64,000 nucleotides of DNA. Source: a halophilic archaeon. GTDB taxonomy: Archaea; Halobacteriota; Halobacteria; Halobacteriales; Haladaptataceae. A model generated the notes under the pieces. The model had not been told where the DNA came from, searched no databases, and saw nothing but the letters and a program-made list of their open reading frames with translations. The DNA is taken from the NCBI GenBank assembly GCA_003298465.1, contig QNGA01000006.1:248001-312000 (forward strand), given 5' to 3'. Position 1 is the stretch's first letter, and each line of letters opens with the position of its first letter. Shown here in pieces: positions 60,542 to 64,000 of this stretch. A program made the translations under genes and the position numbers.

Positions 60542-60712
60542 GCGAAAGCAATGACCGGCCACCGTAATGAACGTCGGGGTGGGGATTCTCGCCCCAATCG
60601 CGCCTGAGTGGCAAATTCTCGCCGGCACTGTCCGTCGTTCGCCTCGTGGCGGCAGGCGTCGGTCCGAAGTCTCACCAACCATTTATGTCCCCTCGTGAAC
60701 TGGTGTCGAGCG

Positions 60713-61537
60713 ATGACGACCGACACACTTCGCGTCCTCGTCGTCGGCGCGCACCCGGACGACTGCGACCTCAAGGCGGGCGGCCTCGCGTGCAAGTACG
60801 CCGACCGCGGTCACGACGTACGGTTCGTCTCGATGACGAACGGCGCTTCTGGGCACCACGAGCAGGCCGGCACGACGTTGGTCGAGCGACGCCGCGCCGA
60901 GGCGAACGCGGCGGCCGACGTCGCCGGCATCGGGTTCAGCATGTTCGACAACCCGGACGGTCGGCTCCGGCCCTCGCTCGAGAACCGCGACGACGTCATC
61001 CGACTGATCCGGGAGTACGCGCCCGACCTCGTGCTGAGCCACCGGCCGAACGACTACCACCCCGACCACCGGTACACGGCGCAGCTCGTCCGGGACGCGG
61101 CGTACATGGTGACCGTTCCGAACGTTTGCCCCGCGACGCCGGCGCTCGACCGCAATCCCGTCTTCGCGTACCTGAGCGACACGTTCGACCGGCCGTACCC
61201 CTTCTCGCCGGACGTCGTCGTCGCCGTCGACGACGTCGCAGACCGAAAGTTCGAGATGCTCGACCGTCACGAGTCTCAACTGTACGAGTGGCTGCCGTAC
61301 AACGAGGGCGTGCTCGACGAGGTACCGGACGGCCCCGACGAGCGGTACGAGTGGCTACGCGACGGGGGACTTCCGCACGTAGCGGCGCTGACCGACATCG
61401 CCGACCGCTACCGCGAACGACTCGTCGAACGGTACGGGGCCGACGGCGAAGACGTCCGGTACGCCGAGGCGTTCGAGGCCAGCGAGTACGGACGGCCGCT
61501 CACCGACGAGGCGGCTGACCGACTGTTCCCCTTCTAA
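60713..61537 (+). CDS. PIG-L family deacetylase
   Basis: 274 residues. The zinc motif AHPDDCDLKAGG near the N-terminus and the later HRPNDYHPDHR (H-x-D-H type) define the LmbE/PIG-L family, which removes N-acetyl groups from GlcNAc-type sugars. The C-terminal part (FEMLDRHESQLYEWLPYN) is typical. TATA-like CCATTTATG lies about 29 bases before ATG 60713. In this island it may deacetylate an N-acetylated sugar or uronic acid before the amino group is removed. Confidence 0.88.
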   Translation: MTTDTLRVLVVGAHPDDCDLKAGGLACKYADRGHDVRFVSMTNGASGHHEQAGTTLVERRRAEANAAADVAGIGFSMFDNPDGRLRPSLENRDDVIRLIREYAPDLVLSHRPNDYHPDHRYTAQLVRDAAYMVTVPNVCPATPALDRNPVFAYLSDTFDRPYPFSPDVVVAVDDVADRKFEMLDRHESQLYEWLPYNEGVLDEVPDGPDERYEWLRDGGLPHVAALTDIADRYRERLVERYGADGEDVRYAEAFEASEYGRPLTDEAADRLFPF

Positions 61538-61638
61538 CCCTCCTCCGACCGCCAGGCCGCACGTCCGTCGTGGGTGTCCTGTTCGTGAGGTGACCATCTA
61601 CCGACACCGTTAAACAGGATGCATTTGACCCTCGAACG

Positions 61639-62367
61639 ATGACAGACATCCTTCTGGCCGGCGAATCGTGGGTGACTGTACAGCTCGAAATCAAAGGAAG
61701 GAACGTCATTCGTGACAGCGAGTACGGCGAGGCCGCCGACCGGTACGTCGAACTGCTCGAAGAGCTGGGAGCGTCGGTGACCTACCAGCCGTGTCACGTC
61801 GCCGCGAAGTCGTTCCCTCGGACGCGCGAGGAGCTAGACGCGTACGACCTCGTCGTCCTGAGCGACATCGGTGCTGACACGCTCCAGATAACCGAACGTG
61901 TCGCTGCGGGTGACACCGACGCTGACCGATGTGCGCTGCTCGCGGAGTGGGTCCGCGAGGGGGGCGCGCTCGGAATGGTGGGCGGTTACATGAGTTTCGC
62001 AGGGAAAGGCGGGCAGGCACGATACGACTCGACCCCGATCGCTGACGTCCTCCCGGTCGAGGTGTCGTCCGGCGACGACCGTGTCGAGAAGCCCGCGGGG
62101 GCGGTCCCCCAGAACGCAGGCGTCCCCGACGCCGACCTGCCCGAGGAGTGGCCCCACGTCCTCGGTTACAACCGGTTCGCTGCGAAACCGGAGGCGGAGG
62201 TCTGGGCGACGGTCGACGACGACCCCTTCCTCGTCGTCGGCGATACCGGCGACGGGAGCGCGTTCGCCTACGCCACCGACTGTGCTCCCCACTGGGCCCC
62301 CGAGGCGCTGCTCGACTGGGAACACCTCCCGACGGTGTGGGAGCGCGTAGTGGACCGGGTGACGTGA
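61639..62367 (+). CDS. Glutamine amidotransferase-like (ThuA-like fold) protein
   Basis: 242 residues. ILLAGESWVTVQLEIKG, YDLVVLSDIGADTLQ, LGMVGGYMSFAGKGGQARY and TPIADVLPVE match the small family of cytoplasmic amidotransferase-like proteins related to ThuA. The nucleophile position has Gly-Tyr-Met instead of the Gly-x-Cys elbow, so it is unlikely to be a glutaminase. ThuA-fold proteins often sit in sugar clusters and some act with Gfo/Idh enzymes (thuB partner in trehalose oxidation). TATA-like CGTTAAACAGG lies about 30 bases upstream. Confidence 0.75.
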   Translation: MTDILLAGESWVTVQLEIKGRNVIRDSEYGEAADRYVELLEELGASVTYQPCHVAAKSFPRTREELDAYDLVVLSDIGADTLQITERVAAGDTDADRCALLAEWVREGGALGMVGGYMSFAGKGGQARYDSTPIADVLPVEVSSGDDRVEKPAGAVPQNAGVPDADLPEEWPHVLGYNRFAAKPEAEVWATVDDDPFLVVGDTGDGSAFAYATDCAPHWAPEALLDWEHLPTVWERVVDRVT

Positions 62368-62452
62368 CGTGTCCCGTCGACGTGCGGGCGGTACCCGACC
62401 GCGTTACGGCCGGGGCGAACGCTTGAAGCACTTCGCCCGCCATTCGTAGCAC

Positions 62453-63217
62453 ATGGGCGACACGCTCCGGGTACTCTCGTACAACGTTCACAGCGGACTC
62501 GGCGTCGACGGAAGACTCGACCTCGACCGCGTCGCTAGCGTCGTTCGGCGGGTGGACCCCGACGTCGTCGGCCTTCAGGAGGTCGACCGCCGGTTCCGAG
62601 AGAGTAGCGAGTACGAGGACCAGTTTGCGGTGCTGCGTGACCGTCTGGGTGCCCACGGCGTGTTCGCACCGGCGCTGGAACGGGAGCCGACCGCCGACTC
62701 CGGCGGTGATCCCCGACAGTACGGCAACGCCGTGCTTAGCTGGGCTCCCGTTCGGTCGTCGCGGACGCTCGAACTGCCGGCGGATCCCGAGTCGGAACGG
62801 CGAGTCCTCCTCGTCACGGCCGTCGAGTTCGAGGGGACGTCGCTGTCGTTCGCCACGACGCACCTCGGCCTGACCGCCGACGAACGGCGGCGGCAGGTCG
62901 CGACCATTCTCGACGTGGCGGCGGAGACGCAACCGCCGCAGGTGCTCGTCGGAGATTTCAACGCCACGCCCGACGGCGTCCCCATCTCGGCGCTCACCGA
63001 GACGTACGTCGACGCGTTTGACGACTGCGGCGCAGGCGACGCGCCGACGTTCCCTGCATCGTCGTCGGACGACGGAACGGGCGAGTCGACGGCCCCGGAG
63101 CGCCGCATCGACTACGTGTTCTGCACGCCAGACGTCACTGTGCGGTCAGTGGGACGGGTCGACTCGCCCGCGTCGGACCACCTCGCGCTGACGGCGACGC
63201 TCGAACTGCCGGCGTAG
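62453..63217 (+). CDS. Endonuclease/exonuclease/phosphatase family protein
   Basis: 254 residues. EEP-superfamily motifs are LRVLSYNVHSGLG (Asn), DVVGLQEVDRRF (metal Glu), LVTAVEFEGTSLSFATTHLG (His), VLVGDFNATPD (Asp-x-Asn), RRIDYVF, and SPASDHLAL with the final Asp-His. All catalytic residues are present. The family includes nucleases, phospholipase C-like and inositol phosphatases, so the substrate cannot be read from the motifs. It faces the aminotransferase gene with eight bases between the stops. Confidence 0.85.
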   Translation: MGDTLRVLSYNVHSGLGVDGRLDLDRVASVVRRVDPDVVGLQEVDRRFRESSEYEDQFAVLRDRLGAHGVFAPALEREPTADSGGDPRQYGNAVLSWAPVRSSRTLELPADPESERRVLLVTAVEFEGTSLSFATTHLGLTADERRRQVATILDVAAETQPPQVLVGDFNATPDGVPISALTETYVDAFDDCGAGDAPTFPASSSDDGTGESTAPERRIDYVFCTPDVTVRSVGRVDSPASDHLALTATLELPA

Positions 63218-63224
63218 GGGCGGC

Positions 63225-64000
63225 TTAGTCGCGTTCGCCGGTGCGCTGTCTGAGCGTCGCCCCCACGGGGTCTCCGCGCAGTCGGTCGGTGACGTCGTCG
63301 TCCTCGACGGCGTCTGCCAGTTCGGCGAGCGCCGTCTCGTAGACGTCGAGCGTGTAGGCGACGTCGTCGGTCGTGTGACTGTACGACGGCAAGTGGGTGC
63401 CGGAGAAGAGGACGCCGCAGTCCATGCATTCCTGCATGAACAGGCTCTTGGCGGCAGTGTCGACGTCGCCGTCCTCGTCCTGGAACTGCACCGCGAACCG
63501 CCACGGATACCCCGTTGCGCTCGTCCGGTCTACGAGTCCGTACTCAACGGCGAGGTCGTTGTAGCCGTCGCGGAGCGTCCGTCCCCGCACGGCGATTCGG
63601 TCGGTGACGTCCTCCTCGCGGATAACGTCGATGCAGGCCCTCGTCGCCGCCAGCGACATCGCCTCGCCGGCGTACGTCGTGGAGAAGAACACGTCGTCGT
63701 CCTCCAGCGTCCGCATCACGTCCTCGCGGCCGGCGAGCGCCGATATGGGGAACCCGTTCGCCATCCCCTTGGCGAAACAGCCGAGGTCGGGCGTCACGTC
63801 GAAGAACTCCTGCGCGCCGCCGAGGGCGAATCGGAAGCCGGTCAGTACCTCGTCGAAGACGAGGAGCGCGCCGTGCTTCCTGGTCAGTTCGCGGACCTGT
63901 TGGAGGAAGTCGTCCTCGGGTGGTTGGAGGTTCACCGGCGTCGTGACGACGGCTGCCACGTCGTCCGGGTGTGCCTCGAATACCCGTTCGAGGCTCTCGA
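63225..64000 (-). CDS. Class III aminotransferase / glutamate-1-semialdehyde aminomutase-like (partial, 5' end missing)
   Basis: The C-terminal 258 or so residues of a class III PLP enzyme; the frame stays open to the window edge, so the N-terminus lies beyond 64000. LLVFDEVLTGFRFALGG holds the cofactor Asp, GCFAKGMANGFPISAL holds the Schiff-base Lys, and FFSTTYAGEAMSLAA follows. This pattern fits GSA-aminomutase-like enzymes of sugar clusters more than HemL itself, since it carries an extended C-terminus (SGTHLPSYSHTTDDV). A GTG at 63959 is internal, not the start. Confidence 0.88.
   Translation of the reverse strand, partial: ESLERVFEAHPDDVAAVVTTPVNLQPPEDDFLQQVRELTRKHGALLVFDEVLTGFRFALGGAQEFFDVTPDLGCFAKGMANGFPISALAGREDVMRTLEDDDVFFSTTYAGEAMSLAATRACIDVIREEDVTDRIAVRGRTLRDGYNDLAVEYGLVDRTSATGYPWRFAVQFQDEDGDVDTAAKSLFMQECMDCGVLFSGTHLPSYSHTTDDVAYTLDVYETALAELADAVEDDDVTDRLRGDPVGATLRQRTGERD

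Noticed and set aside
1..64000. CRISPR array, rRNA or prophage
   Set aside because: No regularly spaced repeats, no rRNA-like conserved blocks and no phage structural genes were seen.

Overview
The window reads as the chromosome of an extremely halophilic archaeon (class Halobacteria). The signs are high GC, proteins rich in Asp and Glu, Tat-type lipoprotein signals (RR plus a lipobox), TATA-like boxes about 27 bases before start codons (leaderless transcripts), a bacterio-opsin-activator type (HTH_10) regulator, an IclR regulator, and a glucose dehydrogenase that closely resembles the haloarchaeal gdh product as I remember it. No tRNA, rRNA or CRISPR array was seen. All family calls come from reading the sequence; no database search was run.

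Region 1 (1-4.2 kb) is a small, partly decayed regulon. An SDR dehydrogenase, a CopD-like membrane protein, a 54-residue one-pass membrane protein, an HTH_10 regulator and a four-helix membrane protein all have the palindrome RAACATGTTY 39-40 bases before the start codon. The site at 3646-3655 serves two divergent genes. Between these genes lie a frameshifted second HTH_10 gene and a DUF5519 (luciferase-domain) gene interrupted by one stop codon.

Region 2 (4.2-9.2 kb) is an insertion zone. It holds two divergent IS4-type (YREK) transposases flanking a small membrane protein, followed by about 0.9 kb of non-coding DNA with a hairpin resembling an IS200/IS605 right end.

Region 3 (9.2-64 kb) looks like a large carbohydrate-use island. 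It holds two sulfatases (one Ser-type, one Cys-type), a heparinase II/III-like lyase, a cytosolic BNR propeller/LamG protein, an oligopeptide/oligosaccharide-type ABC importer (dppBCDF-like operon plus a divergent Tat lipoprotein binding protein), and an IclR regulator. It also holds nine Gfo/Idh/MocA oxidoreductases, two xylose-isomerase-like TIM barrels, a mannonate dehydratase, an enolase-superfamily dehydratase, a FAH-family hydrolase, a SelA-like PLP enzyme, a DegT aminotransferase, a PIG-L deacetylase, RidA, gdh, an M55 aminopeptidase, a ceramidase-like hydrolase and other hydrolases.

My working model, which is inference, is that sulfated, uronic-acid and amino-sugar-containing oligosaccharides are imported. 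They would then be desulfated, deacetylated and cleaved by lyases, and oxidised by the Gfo/Idh enzymes. The TIM-barrel and dehydratase enzymes would cleave or dehydrate the keto sugars, feeding 2-keto-3-deoxy acids to the FAH hydrolase. The density of Gfo/Idh genes beside TIM barrels resembles the oxidation-first (3-keto) glycoside cleavage known in bacteria. A duplicated Gfo/Idh pair, one member of which has lost its catalytic lysine, suggests continuing diversification.

Limits: starts were chosen from TATA spacing, overlaps and family N-termini. Substrates are not established. The last gene runs off the window.
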